A DNA stretch of 36,466 nucleotides from Bacilli bacterium (GCA_028287395.1 JAQBPR010000098.1:1-36466); one strand, 5' to 3'. Positions 1 to 9,288 are shown, counted from the stretch's first letter. Made by a program: numbers and translations. Notes: a model not told the origin generated them from the sequence alone.

Positions 1-529
1 CCGTTTGTCCAAGCGACATAAGTCGCAACGCACTATTAATGCAATGCGTCATATTACAATAGAGATAGCCTTCCACGACTTTTGAAAGAGGGATACCGAT
101 CTGCCAGCCAATCCAACCGTGAACAATTGCATGGGTTCCGTAGCATTCACCACTGCGGATGGCTTTATCCAGCGGCTCCCATAGAAAGTTCGGATACAGC
201 GCATGTGCCAAACGATGCAACCGACGCCCCATTTTTTGCGAGCCTTCACGTGTCTCCATAGCTGCTCTTTGTACATGCTGGATTTGATCGATAAGCCAGA
301 TATTGGACCAGTTTTCGTTTGGCGCGTAAGTAAATACGGCTTTAATCGCCATTAAATCCATGGGCGCCCAAGTATGAAAAAGCATGGTCTCCACATAAGA
401 GCGTAAATCATTCAACGAAACTAGCTTACCAGCCTGCACCATGGATTCCAGTCCAAACGAATGGGAGAAACCGCCAACAGGTAATGCAGAGTCGAGAAAC
501 TGCGCATACTTCAGCCAATGATAATCCAA
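1..529 (-). CDS. ureF: Urease accessory protein UreF (partial, C-terminus beyond window)
   Basis: UreF works with UreD and UreG to deliver nickel to apo-urease in the cytoplasm. Translating the minus strand from a TTG at 529 gives an open frame of about 176 codons running off the window edge. It contains the UreF signature LPVGGFSHSFGLE near residue 20, and later GTHAIVHGW and a CINSALRL-like helix. The frame has an in-frame TGA 12 codon-bases upstream and no ATG or GTG, while GAGGTGAG lies 6 nt before the TTG, so TTG is the likely start. It begins 17 nt after the ureC stop, so it is cotranscribed with ureC. Full UreF proteins are about 220-230 residues, so roughly 50 residues are missing here. 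ureE, often found between ureC and ureF, is absent. Confidence 0.93.
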   Translation of the reverse strand, partial: MDYHWLKYAQFLDSALPVGGFSHSFGLESMVQAGKLVSLNDLRSYVETMLFHTWAPMDLMAIKAVFTYAPNENWSNIWLIDQIQHVQRAAMETREGSQKMGRRLHRLAHALYPNFLWEPLDKAIRSGECYGTHAIVHGWIGWQIGIPLSKVVEGYLYCNMTHCINSALRLMSLGQT

Positions 530-545
530 GCAGCTCTCACCTCAT

Positions 546-2261
546 TTAAAATAAAAAGTAACGCTGCGCCATCGGCAATACCTTTGCAGGCTCACAAGTT
601 ATAGGTACGCCATCGACTTTAACCTCATAGGTTTCCGGATTGACTTCAATTAGCGGTGTCACATCATTATGGATCATATCTTTTTTGGTAATGGATCGAC
701 AGTTTCGAACCGGCATCATTCTTTTTTGCAATTGAAACCGTTGTTTTATTTGAGCAGAAAATGCCACCTCAGATACGAAGGTAATTGAGCTTTCGTAAAG
801 CGATCTGCCAAAGGCACCGAACATTGGGCGCCCAACCACGGGCTGCGGGGTCGGAATGGATGCGTTCGGATCCCCCATCTGCGCGTAAGCGATCGTTCCT
901 CCCTTCACTACTATCTCTGGCTTCACCCCAAAAAACATCGGCTGCCAAAGCACAAGATCTGCAAATTTGCCTACTTCAATCGAACCCACAATATAGGAAA
1001 TGCCATGTGTAACGGCCGGATTGATCGTATATTTAGCAATATACCGTTTGATGCGGAAGTTATCATTTAATTCCGAATCAGGAGCAAGCGGTCCCCGTTG
1101 TTTTTTCATTTTATCTGCCGTCTGCCATGTGCGAATAACAACCTCGCCAACACGTCCCATCGCTTGCGAATCCGAGCTTATCATACTAAAAACACCCAGA
1201 TCATGGAGGATATCCTCCGCAGCTATCGTTTCCGGACGAATTCGCGAATCAGCAAAAGCTACATCCTCGGGGATTCGGCTATCCAAATGGTGGCAAACCA
1301 TCAGCATATCCAAATGCTCTTCAATTGTATTCACAGTATAAGGCCGTGTTGGATTGGTCGATGAAGGCAGAATATTCAGTTCCGCCGCTGCCTTGATAAT
1401 ATCCGGCGCATGACCTCCACCCGCCCCTTCTGTATGATAAGTGTGGATTGTACGCCCACCAATCGCCGCCAGCGTATCTTCAACAAATCCCGCTTCATTC
1501 AATGTGTCCGTATGGATAGCAACCTGTACATCATATTGATCCGCTACCTCTAAACACATTCGAATCGCAGCAGGCGTTGTTCCCCAATCCTCATGCAGCT
1601 TGAGACCAATGGCTCCAGCTTCAATTTGCTCCGCTAACGGATCTGGAAACGAAGCATTTCCTTTGCCGAGAAAGCCAAGGTTGACCGGAAACGCTTCTGC
1701 AGCCTCCAGCATCCGGCGAATATGCCATGCGCCTGGCGTGCAGGTCGTCGCATTTGTTCCCGTCGCCGGACCCGTACCCCCGCCAATTAGGGTCGTTATG
1801 CCTGAAGCTAAAGCAACTTCGATTTGCTGCGGACATATAAAATGAATATGCGAATCAACTCCACCTGCCGTGACAATTTTCCCTTCTCCGGCAATAACCT
1901 CCGTACATGCGCCTACAATCATAACCTCATCTACGCCATCCATGATATCGGGGTTACCCGCTTTTCCGATCCCAACGATCATGCCGTCGCGAATGCCAAT
2001 ATCCGCCTTAATTATTCCCCAGTGGTCTATGATAACCACATTTGTAATGACTGTATCTAACGCTCCGGCTGCACGTGTTATCCCACTGGATTGGCCCATG
2101 CCATCACGAATAACCTTCCCCCCGCCAAATTTACATTCATCGCCATAAATTGTATAGTCCTGTTCTATTTCCGCCCATAATTCCGTATCAGCCAGTCGAA
2201 TCTTATCTCCAGTTGTCGGACCGAACATCGAGGCATAAGCTTTTCGTTCCATTAGACTCAT
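546..2261 (-). CDS. ureC: Urease alpha subunit UreC
   Basis: Catalytic subunit of the nickel urease, hydrolysing urea to ammonia and carbamate. With the start chosen here (571 aa, normal length), the metal ligands and active-site residues are all present: His138 and His140 (SHIH), the carbamylated Lys221 and His223 (GLKLHED), His250 (AIHTDT), His276 (HTEGAGGGH), the flap Cys323-His324 (MVCHH) and Asp364 (SSDSQAMGR). The chosen ATG at 2261 overlaps the ureAB stop as ATGA and has GGGAGG about 10 nt upstream. A GTG six codons earlier and an ATG three codons later are possible but fit the ribosome binding site less well. Second gene of the leftward ure operon. Confidence 0.97.
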   Translation of the reverse strand: MSLMERKAYASMFGPTTGDKIRLADTELWAEIEQDYTIYGDECKFGGGKVIRDGMGQSSGITRAAGALDTVITNVVIIDHWGIIKADIGIRDGMIVGIGKAGNPDIMDGVDEVMIVGACTEVIAGEGKIVTAGGVDSHIHFICPQQIEVALASGITTLIGGGTGPATGTNATTCTPGAWHIRRMLEAAEAFPVNLGFLGKGNASFPDPLAEQIEAGAIGLKLHEDWGTTPAAIRMCLEVADQYDVQVAIHTDTLNEAGFVEDTLAAIGGRTIHTYHTEGAGGGHAPDIIKAAAELNILPSSTNPTRPYTVNTIEEHLDMLMVCHHLDSRIPEDVAFADSRIRPETIAAEDILHDLGVFSMISSDSQAMGRVGEVVIRTWQTADKMKKQRGPLAPDSELNDNFRIKRYIAKYTINPAVTHGISYIVGSIEVGKFADLVLWQPMFFGVKPEIVVKGGTIAYAQMGDPNASIPTPQPVVGRPMFGAFGRSLYESSITFVSEVAFSAQIKQRFQLQKRMMPVRNCRSITKKDMIHNDVTPLIEVNPETYEVKVDGVPITCEPAKVLPMAQRYFLF

Positions 2262-2959
2262 TCCGGTTTCGCCTCCCACTCACGCAAAGCATGGAGCACT
2301 ACGTCCGACATTTGTCCATTTACCGCTTCGCCTTTGGTCAATCCATTCAAGCCGTGTGATATTTTCGCACCGCCAAGCTCTACTAATTGCACAGGCTTCT
2401 CTTCCCCCGGCTCGAAACGAACGGCTGTACCTGCCGGAATATCCAATCGCATGCCGAATGCTTGCTCACGAGGAAATAGCAGGGCTCGATTCACTTCAAA
2501 AAAATGAAAATGCGAACCTACTTGAATCGGTCGATCTCCCGTATTGCCTACAAGCACCCTCACCGTTTGACGATTTATATTCATTTGAATTTCACCTGGT
2601 TTCACGCGATATTCTCCAGGGGTAACAGGCGAAGTAGACAGCGTCATTTCCCCCTTGCCCGCAATCGGCTGATGAACGGTTACAAGCTTTGTTCCATCTG
2701 GAAAGGTTGCTTCAACCTGCACTTCTGCGATCATTTCAGGCACGCCTTCCATGACTTGCCCAGCCGTCAAGATTTGCCCTCCCATCGCCATCAATTCGGC
2801 TACAGTTAATCCATCCCGTGCACCCTCCATTATTTCGGAAGTGATAAGTGCAATACTTTCCGGATAATTAAGCTTCACTCCACGCTGCTGCCTTTTTCGC
2901 GCCAAATCCGCCGCAACCGTAATCCAAAGCTTCTCTTTTTCCCGTTCCGTAAAATGCAA
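2258..2959 (-). CDS. ureAB: Fused urease gamma-beta subunit UreAB
   Basis: Structural urease subunit combining gamma (UreA) and beta (UreB) chains in one 233-residue protein, the arrangement known from Helicobacter UreA and some other bacteria. Residues about 1-100 are the gamma domain (start [10 protein letters not shown], then [10 protein letters not shown] and [12 protein letters not shown]). Residues about 110-233 are the beta domain ([47 protein letters not shown]). I chose the TTG at 2959 because GGGAGGTG lies 8 nt upstream and the protein then begins exactly where UreA proteins begin. An upstream in-frame start at 3007 would add 16 atypical residues and overlap the predicted promoter. 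First gene of the operon. Confidence 0.95.
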   Translation of the reverse strand: MHFTEREKEKLWITVAADLARKRQQRGVKLNYPESIALITSEIMEGARDGLTVAELMAMGGQILTAGQVMEGVPEMIAEVQVEATFPDGTKLVTVHQPIAGKGEMTLSTSPVTPGEYRVKPGEIQMNINRQTVRVLVGNTGDRPIQVGSHFHFFEVNRALLFPREQAFGMRLDIPAGTAVRFEPGEEKPVQLVELGGAKISHGLNGLTKGEAVNGQMSDVVLHALREWEAKPE

Positions 2960-2996
2960 TGATAGTACACCTCCCACTTTATTTGGATTTAAACTT

Positions 2997-3025
2997 ATTA
3001 TATTCACTTTTCACATTGATGTAAA
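2997..3025 (-). promoter_or_regulatory. Predicted housekeeping promoter of the ureAB-ureC-ureF operon
   Basis: On the minus strand TTTACA (3025-3020) and TATAAT (3002-2997) are separated by exactly 17 nt, giving a sigma-A type promoter with transcription starting near 2990, about 30 nt before the TTG start of ureAB. A GlnR/TnrA box centred at 3051 lies about 61 nt upstream of the predicted start. Confidence 0.6.
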
Positions 3026-3042
3026 CTAAATTGTATTTAATA

Positions 3043-3059
3043 TGTTATATATAATAACA
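3043..3059. promoter_or_regulatory. GlnR/TnrA-type nitrogen box, ure-proximal
   Basis: The 17-mer TGTTATATATAATAACA is an exact match to TGTNAN7TNACA, the box bound by GlnR and TnrA in Bacillota. Its six-base arms TGTTAT and ATAACA are perfect inverted repeats. It lies upstream of the predicted ure -35 element, a position compatible with activation one helical turn further out than the usual -50. Binding itself is inferred. Confidence 0.7.
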
Positions 3060-3157
3060 TTAAATTTCCTGTATTAAGTAATAACAATAATTATTGAATA
3101 TATTTAGTGTTATTTTCCTAATTTAAATTAAAAATATTTTAAATTTTCTAGAACACA

Positions 3158-3174
3158 TGTAAATATTATTGACA
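3158..3174. promoter_or_regulatory. GlnR/TnrA-type nitrogen box, urt-proximal
   Basis: TGTAAATATTATTGACA is a second exact match to TGTNAN7TNACA. Its right half overlaps the TTGACA -35 element of the predicted urtA promoter, a geometry typical of repression by occlusion. Being 115 bp from the first box (centre to centre), the two could also cooperate across the divergent intergenic region. Confidence 0.65.
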
Positions 3175-3198
3175 TATAAATAACACAGGAGCTATAGT
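3169..3198 (+). promoter_or_regulatory. Predicted housekeeping promoter of urtABCDE
   Basis: TTGACA (3169-3174), an 18-nt spacer and TATAGT (3193-3198) form a sigma-A type promoter, with a start near 3205 and a leader of about 35 nt before urtA. The -35 is embedded in the urt-proximal nitrogen box. Confidence 0.65.
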
Positions 3199-3239
3199 AG
3201 CAATGTAAACCAAAATTAATTAGGGGAGTGGATCCAACG

Positions 3240-4517
3240 ATGATTAGAAAAAGAGGAAGCATACTGGCAATGATTATGTGTTTAACGGTCATGACATTCA
3301 TCACAGCTTGCGGAACCAAAGACAAACCGACAGCAGCTACTATGACAGATGCGAGCAGCGCAACCCCGGCAGCTTCACCGTCAGGTGCAGCAGGTGAAGC
3401 CATTTCGGTAGGCGTGTTACACTCCCTCACAGGCACCATGTCGATTAGCGAAGTATCTGTAAGAGATGCTGAATTAATGGCTATTGATGAAATTAATTCG
3501 GCTGGAGGCGTTCTTGGAAAACAAATAAAGCCCATTGTTGAAGACGGTGCCTCTGATTGGCCTACCTTTGCAGAGAAAGCAAAGAAACTGCTGCTAAAAG
3601 ATAAAGTAGCCGTCGTATTTGGCGGATGGACATCGGCAAGCCGCAAAGCCATGCTGCCTGTTTTCGAAGAAAACAAAGGCCTGCTCTTTTACCCGCTTCA
3701 ATATGAAGGCTTAGAAGCTTCACCGAATATTTTCTATACTGGAGCTGCTCCAAACCAACAAATCATCCCATCTGTTACCTGGTTGTTAAAGAATAAAGGC
3801 AAGAAATTTTATCTGCTCGGCTCCGATTATGTATTCCCAAGAACAGCAAACAAAATCATTAAAGAACAGTTGAAGGCAGAGGGCGGAACTCTCGTCGCTG
3901 AAGAGTATACTCCGCTTGGTTACACAGATTACAACTCCATTATCGCTAAAATCAAACAGGCAAAGCCCGACGTTATTTATAACACTTTAAATGGGGATTC
4001 AAATGTTGCCTTCTTCAAGCAATTGAAGGACGCCGGAATTGGACCGAACGACATTACAACGATGTCTGTCAGCGTAGCTGAGGAAGAAGTACGCGGCATT
4101 GGTCCATCCGTTATGGCGGGTCACTACACCGCCTGGAATTATTATCAATCCACAGATAATCCGGCTAACAAAAAATTCGTTGCAGCTTACAAGGCCAAAT
4201 ACGGCCAAGACCGAGTAACAGATGATCCGATTGACGCAGCTTATAACGCTGTATATTTATGGGCAGCCGCAGTAACTAAAGCAGGTTCCACGGATGTAGA
4301 GAAGGTGAAAGCAGCAGCCAAAGGGATTGAGATTGATACACCTGAAGGCAAGGTGAAAATCGACGGAGAAAACCAACATGTGTATAAAACTTCGCGGATT
4401 GGTCAAATTCAAGCAGATGGCACGATTAAAGAAATATGGAGTTCAGGCGATACCACACTGAAGCCAGATCCATTCTTAAAAACATATTCATGGGGTGCGG
4501 AAGTTACTAAAAAATAA
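3240..4517 (+). CDS. urtA: Urea ABC transporter substrate-binding lipoprotein UrtA
   Basis: Extracellular lipid-anchored receptor that hands urea to the UrtBC permease. The 425-residue product begins with a lipoprotein signal: KR near the N-terminus, a hydrophobic stretch, and ITAC as the lipobox, followed by an Ala/Ser/Pro-rich linker to about residue 50. The mature part is a periplasmic-binding-protein type 1 fold with UrtA hallmarks: [27 protein letters not shown] and [13 protein letters not shown] chose ATG 3240, with AGGGGAG upstream; a GTG at 3228 lies inside that ribosome binding site. First gene of urtABCDE and divergent from urease, so its substrate is very probably urea. Confidence 0.95.
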   Translation: MIRKRGSILAMIMCLTVMTFITACGTKDKPTAATMTDASSATPAASPSGAAGEAISVGVLHSLTGTMSISEVSVRDAELMAIDEINSAGGVLGKQIKPIVEDGASDWPTFAEKAKKLLLKDKVAVVFGGWTSASRKAMLPVFEENKGLLFYPLQYEGLEASPNIFYTGAAPNQQIIPSVTWLLKNKGKKFYLLGSDYVFPRTANKIIKEQLKAEGGTLVAEEYTPLGYTDYNSIIAKIKQAKPDVIYNTLNGDSNVAFFKQLKDAGIGPNDITTMSVSVAEEEVRGIGPSVMAGHYTAWNYYQSTDNPANKKFVAAYKAKYGQDRVTDDPIDAAYNAVYLWAAAVTKAGSTDVEKVKAAAKGIEIDTPEGKVKIDGENQHVYKTSRIGQIQADGTIKEIWSSGDTTLKPDPFLKTYSWGAEVTKK

Positions 4518-4539
4518 ACGATCCCGTTTCAAATAACAA

Positions 4540-4563
4540 AGGACTGCCCAAGACGGCAGTCCT
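4540..4563 (+). terminator. Intercistronic hairpin between urtA and urtB
   Basis: Perfect 9-bp stem AGGACTGCC / GGCAGTCCT with a 6-nt loop, followed by CTGTTG and no run of T. It lies in the 104-nt gap after the binding-protein gene. The lack of a U tract suggests an mRNA-stabilising or partially terminating hairpin that lets urtA be expressed above the membrane subunits, rather than a full terminator. Confidence 0.55.
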
Positions 4564-4621
4564 CTGTTGCATCATTACCAGCAAGTTTCCATGAGTTAGA
4601 AGTCTTTTTGGAGGTGTTCGT

Positions 4622-5527
4622 ATGAGTATGATTTTATCGCAATTGTTTAATGGCGCAAGCTTAAGCTCCATTTTGCTGTTAATTGCTTTGGGGCTGTCGA
4701 TCACCTTTGGATTGATGAATGTGATCAATATGGCTCATGGCGAATTTATCATGATTGGTGCTTATATGGCCTACTTAGCTCAGCAATTTTTCCAAAAAAA
4801 TGTGCCGCATGAATATTTCAGCTTGTACTATGTAGTCGCAATTCCTCTGGCGTTTGGAGTTGCTTTTGCAGTGGGTTGGTTATTGGAAGTAATCCTTATT
4901 CGCCATCTATATGGCCGCCCTTTAGACAGCCTTCTCGCCACTTGGGGGGTCAGCTTAGTGATGCAGCAGCTTGCCAGAACTATTTTCGGGGCACAGAATG
5001 TTGCCGTTCAAGCCCCTGCCTGGCTCGAAGGCGGACTGAAAATCAATGCAGATTTAATCTTGCCGTATAAAAGGTTGTTTATCATCGGACTAGCCGCTTT
5101 TTGCATCGTGATCATTTATTTCTATCTTTATCGCAGTAAAGGCGGGCGAAAAACCCGCGCCGTCATGCAAAATCGCAATATGGCCGCATGCTTAGGGATC
5201 TCCACCCGCAAGCTTGATGCTCAAGCGTTTGCTTTTGGTTCTGGTATGGCTGGGATTGCGGGCTGTGCTTTATCGCTTTTAGGCTCAATCGGCCCCACTA
5301 TAGGCAGCAACTATATTGTCGATGCGTTTATGGTCGTAGTGCTTGGAGGGATAGGCCAAATTGCTGGCGCTGTTGCCGGAGCACTTGGTATTGGTGTGTT
5401 TAATACCGCTTTTGAATATTTAACGTCCGCCTCGCTCGGAAAAGTATTGGTATTTACCTTGATTATCGCATTCCTGCAATGGAGACCGTCCGGTTTAGTC
5501 TCCGTCAAATCAAGAACGCTAGATTAA
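4622..5527 (+). CDS. urtB: Urea ABC transporter permease UrtB
   Basis: One of two membrane subunits of the urea importer, in the branched-chain amino acid permease (LivH-type) family. The 301-residue protein is almost wholly hydrophobic with about eight membrane segments. It shows the family motif GLSITFGLMNVINMAHGEF near residue 25, a cytoplasmic GRKTRAVMQNRNMAACLGI segment, and a C-terminal VVVLGGIGQIAGAVAGA stretch. GGAGGTG precedes the ATG by 5 nt. It lies 104 nt after urtA, the gap holding a hairpin, and 44 nt before urtC. Confidence 0.95.
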   Translation: MSMILSQLFNGASLSSILLLIALGLSITFGLMNVINMAHGEFIMIGAYMAYLAQQFFQKNVPHEYFSLYYVVAIPLAFGVAFAVGWLLEVILIRHLYGRPLDSLLATWGVSLVMQQLARTIFGAQNVAVQAPAWLEGGLKINADLILPYKRLFIIGLAAFCIVIIYFYLYRSKGGRKTRAVMQNRNMAACLGISTRKLDAQAFAFGSGMAGIAGCALSLLGSIGPTIGSNYIVDAFMVVVLGGIGQIAGAVAGALGIGVFNTAFEYLTSASLGKVLVFTLIIAFLQWRPSGLVSVKSRTLD

Positions 5528-5571
5528 TGATGATAAAAAGTTTTCTACAGAAAACTTTGGAGGGTTGAAAG

Positions 5572-6639
5572 ATGATACGAAACCAAAGAAAACTAAAGAT
5601 TGTGCTCAGTGTCCTTTTTTTATTGATCATTCTCGCGGCGCCCATATATTTATCTGAATTTCGACTATCGCTTCTAGGCAAATTTTTAACGTATGCGATT
5701 CTTGCGATTGGCCTGGATCTCATTTGGGGATACACCGGCATCCTCAGCCTCGGACATGGCGTATATTTTGGATTGGGTGCCTATTGTATGGCGATGCATT
5801 TAAAGCTCGTCGCTTCCCACGGTGATCTCCCGGATTTCATGTCATGGAGCGGTGTGGACAAATTGCCTTGGTTTTGGGTTCCTTTCTATTCTCCTTGGGC
5901 GGCCATTTTCTTCGCTTTGCTCATTCCGATGATTGTCGCAGGACTTCTCGGTTATTTAACCTTTCGCAATCGGATCAAAGGCGCCTTCTTTTCGATTTTA
6001 TCGCAGGCTTTAGTCATTATAACCGTAACATTATTTATCGGACAGCAAGGAAAAACCGGGGGTACTAACGGCTTAACCAATTTCGATCGTTTTCTTGGTT
6101 TGCGGATATCGGCACATTCCACTAAGCTGCTTTTCTTTTATGTGACGATCGTTGTATTGGTGCTTGCCTTTTTCCTCGCGGTTTGGTTTACCTCCAGTCG
6201 CTTGGGTAAAATTTTAATCGCCATTCGCGACGGAGAAAATCGCGTTCGCTTTATCGGTTATAATCCGTTGACTTACAAAGTATTTATATACATGGCTTCC
6301 GCAGGATTAGCAGGCCTGGCTGGAGTGCTTTTCGTTCTGCAAGAAGGCATTATATCACCGGCACAAATGGGCATTGTACCCTCCATTGAAATGGTGCTTT
6401 GGGTCGCTATCGGAGGTCGCGGGACAATTTACGGAGCTGTATTAGGCGCAATTCTGACGAATTCAGCAAAAACCTCATTTAGTGAAGCTTTTCCCAATAT
6501 ATGGCCCATCTTCTTAGGCGCTCTATTTATTATTGTTGTACTTTTCCTGCCCAAAGGAATTATTGGCACTTTAATCGACACGAAATTAAAATGGAGCAAA
6601 AGACCATGGACCAAAGCGATTTTTTTAAGGAAATTATAA
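5572..6639 (+). CDS. urtC: Urea ABC transporter permease UrtC
   Basis: Second membrane subunit of the urea importer (LivM-type permease), 355 residues. Visible features are the N-terminal membrane anchor after a KLKI basic start, the motif DLIWGYTGILSLGHGVYFGLG, the cytoplasmic coupling region IRDGENRVRFIGYN and the late motif WVAIGGRGTIYGAVLGA. GGAGG lies 9 nt before the ATG. The order B-C-D-E and the tight spacing are those of known urt operons. Confidence 0.95.
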   Translation: MIRNQRKLKIVLSVLFLLIILAAPIYLSEFRLSLLGKFLTYAILAIGLDLIWGYTGILSLGHGVYFGLGAYCMAMHLKLVASHGDLPDFMSWSGVDKLPWFWVPFYSPWAAIFFALLIPMIVAGLLGYLTFRNRIKGAFFSILSQALVIITVTLFIGQQGKTGGTNGLTNFDRFLGLRISAHSTKLLFFYVTIVVLVLAFFLAVWFTSSRLGKILIAIRDGENRVRFIGYNPLTYKVFIYMASAGLAGLAGVLFVLQEGIISPAQMGIVPSIEMVLWVAIGGRGTIYGAVLGAILTNSAKTSFSEAFPNIWPIFLGALFIIVVLFLPKGIIGTLIDTKLKWSKRPWTKAIFLRKL

Positions 6640-6688
6640 TCACGTACATCTTTTGGACAGATTCCCACAAAATGAAGGAGGTTTTCTA

Positions 6689-7483
6689 ATGCTGAACAAC
6701 GGTACATTAACCGAGGCAATAGAGCCCGAAGTGATTTTGTATACCGAGAAGCTTGAGGTTGATTTCGACGGTTTTAAAGCAATCAAAAATGTTGATTTCT
6801 CTTTAAAAGCAGGCGAATTGCGTTTTTTAATCGGTCCGAATGGAGCAGGTAAAACAACGCTGCTGGACGTCATCTGCGGAAAGGTTAAACCGTATAGCGG
6901 GCGCGTGATTTTTAAAGCACAAACGGATTTAGCGAAGCATCAAGAACATCAAATAGCCCAATTGGGTATTGGTCGTAAATTTCAAGCTCCATCTATCTTC
7001 GTCAATCTAACCGTGATGGAAAATTTACTGTTATCCATGAAACAAAAACGCGGTTTATTCACGTCTCTCATGGTTAAAACGGATCATGCGCAAAGAGAGC
7101 GGGTATTCATCTATACAGAAATGATCGGATTATCCGCCAAAGCCAAAGAAAAAGCCGGCTCCCTCTCCCATGGTGAAAAGCAATGGTTGGAAATCGGCAT
7201 GCTGCTGATGCAGGAGCCTGAACTGCTTCTGTTGGATGAGCCCGCAGCAGGAATGACAGACCATGAAACCGAAAAAACAGGTGAATTGCTTCATAAAATC
7301 AGTGACAATCAATCGATTATTGTGGTTGAACACGATATGGAATTTGTGCGGCAATTTGCCAAAACAGTTACCGTCATGCATGAGGGTTCGATTCTTCGTG
7401 AAGGAACTATGACAGAAATCCAAAATGACGAAAAGGTTGCCGAAGTGTATTTAGGAAGACGGGTGGTGGATCAGCATGCTTAA
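6689..7483 (+). CDS. urtD: Urea ABC transporter ATP-binding protein UrtD
   Basis: Cytoplasmic ATPase of the urea importer (LivG-type), 264 residues from the chosen start. Walker A is GPNGAGKTT, the ABC signature is LSHGEKQ, Walker B is LLLLDEP, and the switch histidine is in VVEHDMEF. The ATG at 6689 has AAGGAGG 7 nt upstream, whereas an earlier GTG/ATG-type start at 6653 would place that ribosome binding site inside the gene. Its end overlaps urtE by 8 nt, implying translational coupling. Confidence 0.95.
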   Translation: MLNNGTLTEAIEPEVILYTEKLEVDFDGFKAIKNVDFSLKAGELRFLIGPNGAGKTTLLDVICGKVKPYSGRVIFKAQTDLAKHQEHQIAQLGIGRKFQAPSIFVNLTVMENLLLSMKQKRGLFTSLMVKTDHAQRERVFIYTEMIGLSAKAKEKAGSLSHGEKQWLEIGMLLMQEPELLLLDEPAAGMTDHETEKTGELLHKISDNQSIIVVEHDMEFVRQFAKTVTVMHEGSILREGTMTEIQNDEKVAEVYLGRRVVDQHA

Positions 7484-8171
7484 AATCGAGCATCTGAAAG
7501 TCGGATATGGGGAAAGCATGATTTTACGAGATGTCACCCTGCGTGTTAAACCAGGGCAGGTCGTTTGCCTCATGGGACGAAATGGCGTGGGTAAAACGAC
7601 TTTAATGAAAAGCATCATGGGCTTGCTCCGCCCCAAACTTGGTACCATTCAATGCCGTGATCAAGCCATCACTACGCTATCCCCAGATCGTAGAGCCAGG
7701 ATGGGAATAGGCTATGTTCCGCAAGGGAGAGAAATATTCTCTCATTTGACTGTTGAGGAAAATTTACTCTTAGGCTTAGAAGCCTGTACTCAAAAAACAC
7801 AAACAATACCGGAATCGCTTTTCACGATGTTTCCTATCCTGAAATCGATGTTAAAAAGACGCGGAGGAGATCTGAGCGGTGGTCAGCAGCAACAATTATC
7901 GATTGCCCGGGCACTCGCTTCTACCCCAAAGCTGCTTCTGTTGGATGAACCGATGGAAGGAATCCAACCTTCTATCGTCATGGAAATCGAGCAAGTCATT
8001 GCAGCTATCAAGCAAAAACGCGAGGTTGCCGTACTGCTTGTTGAGCAAAGTCTTGCTTTCGCTACCCTAATCGCTGATTATTATTATGTGCTGGATAAAG
8101 GCATGATTGTTGCTGAAGGTAATTCTGCTGAATTAAGTGAAGAACTAGTCAAACAACATTTGTCTGTTTAA
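7476..8171 (+). CDS. urtE: Urea ABC transporter ATP-binding protein UrtE
   Basis: Second ATPase of the urea importer (LivF-type), 231 residues. Walker A is GRNGVGKTT, the Q-loop region reads GYVPQGREIFSHLTVEEN, the signature is LSGGQQQQLSIARAL, and Walker B is LLLLDEPMEGIQP. The start ATG lies within the last codons of urtD. Last gene of the operon, followed at once by a strong terminator. Confidence 0.96.
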   Translation: MLKIEHLKVGYGESMILRDVTLRVKPGQVVCLMGRNGVGKTTLMKSIMGLLRPKLGTIQCRDQAITTLSPDRRARMGIGYVPQGREIFSHLTVEENLLLGLEACTQKTQTIPESLFTMFPILKSMLKRRGGDLSGGQQQQLSIARALASTPKLLLLDEPMEGIQPSIVMEIEQVIAAIKQKREVAVLLVEQSLAFATLIADYYYVLDKGMIVAEGNSAELSEELVKQHLSV

Positions 8172-8176
8172 GTCAT

Positions 8177-8216
8177 GAAAGTGAAGCAGGTTTATTACAC
8201 TGCTTCACTTTCATTT
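8177..8216 (+). terminator. Intrinsic terminator of urtABCDE
   Basis: Perfect 13-bp stem GAAAGTGAAGCAG / CTGCTTCACTTTC (8177-8189 and 8200-8212), 10-nt loop, followed by ATTTTT. It starts six bases after the urtE stop. Confidence 0.9.
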
Positions 8217-8286
8217 TTAAAAGCATGAGCCTATAATAGAGGACGTACTATGATCATGTTTTTAAAACGCTTAGGAGGTCAATTGA

Positions 8287-9288
8287 ATGCACGCAAAAAA
8301 ACTTCGTTGGGGCATCATGGGGTGCGCTAATATCGCGATTACCGCTGTTATTCCAGCTATTTTACAATCCAAAACGGGTGAGGTTACAGCAATTGCGAGC
8401 CGTCAAGAACAAAAGGCCAAAGAAACCGCAGCAAAGCTAGGTATCCCTAAGACTTATGGCAGCTATGAGCAAATGCTCGCCGATGCGGATATTGATGCCA
8501 TTTACATACCGCTGCCGAATCATCTCCATTACGAATGGATGATCAAAGCAGCGGAAGCAGGTAAACATGTATTATGCGAAAAGCCACTGGCACTGGATGC
8601 ACAGCAAGCTGAAAAAATGATTCAAGCCAGCAGTAAGGCTGGCATTCTGCTTGTAGAAGCTTTTATGTACCGTCATCATCCCCGCTATGACCAAATTAAA
8701 CAAATAATGGTTTCTGGAGAAATCGGTGTGCTCCGCGGTATCAGAGGTGCTTTCACCTTCAATAATGCAGAAGATTTGGCTAATGTCCGTTTTCAATCCA
8801 GTATGGGTGGAGGCTCGCTTTATGATGTAGGATGCTATCCTATCCATGCTGCGCGTTATTTGCTCGATTTGGAGCCGGAAGCCGTTACAGTTCAAGCTTT
8901 CTATTCACAGGAGCACGATAATGTGGATATGATGGTTTCAGGTCTCATTGAATTTCCCCATCAAATTGGTTTAACATTTGACTGCGGGATGTGGGCGGAA
9001 TTTCGCAATACCATTGAATTATTGGGCACAGAAGGTCGGATTGAAATTCCCTGCGCTTTTCTCAGTCCACTTTCACCCGAATCGAATTTTTTCGTCACAG
9101 TAAAAGGAAAACGTCGAGAAGAGCAAGTTGAACACGTGAATCAGTATGTATTGCAAATAGATGATTTTGGACATAGTGTTTTAAATGGAACGCCCTTTCG
9201 CTTTCCCGCAGACGATGCTGTCAAAAACATGCGAGTGATCGATGCTTGCATGAAATCAGCGAATGAACGTAGTAGAGTGACCCTATAA
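8287..9288 (+). CDS. Gfo/Idh/MocA family NAD(P)-dependent oxidoreductase
   Basis: Cytoplasmic dehydrogenase of the glucose-fructose oxidoreductase/inositol dehydrogenase family, 333 residues. The N-terminal Rossmann fold shows WGIMGCANIA, a variant of GxGxxA. The catalytic lysine is in HVLCEKPLALD (about residue 98), and the family DVGCYPIHAAR segment supplies the active-site Asp and His in the C-terminal domain. Closest in pattern to the trans-dihydrodiol/D-xylose dehydrogenase branch. The sugar or polyol substrate cannot be read from sequence. TTAGGAGG lies 8-9 nt before the ATG. It is flanked by terminators on both sides, so it is probably monocistronic. A TATAAT at 8232-8237 may be its -10, but no good -35 is seen. 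Confidence 0.9.
   Translation: MHAKKLRWGIMGCANIAITAVIPAILQSKTGEVTAIASRQEQKAKETAAKLGIPKTYGSYEQMLADADIDAIYIPLPNHLHYEWMIKAAEAGKHVLCEKPLALDAQQAEKMIQASSKAGILLVEAFMYRHHPRYDQIKQIMVSGEIGVLRGIRGAFTFNNAEDLANVRFQSSMGGGSLYDVGCYPIHAARYLLDLEPEAVTVQAFYSQEHDNVDMMVSGLIEFPHQIGLTFDCGMWAEFRNTIELLGTEGRIEIPCAFLSPLSPESNFFVTVKGKRREEQVEHVNQYVLQIDDFGHSVLNGTPFRFPADDAVKNMRVIDACMKSANERSRVTL

Noticed and set aside
49..276. A 75-codon ATG frame on the minus strand near the left edge
   Set aside because: It lies in another frame inside ureF, whose signature-bearing frame starts at the TTG at 529 and explains this DNA.
785..2148. Several plus-strand frames opposite ureC
   Set aside because: They are antisense shadows of ureC, without ribosome binding sites or recognisable protein features.
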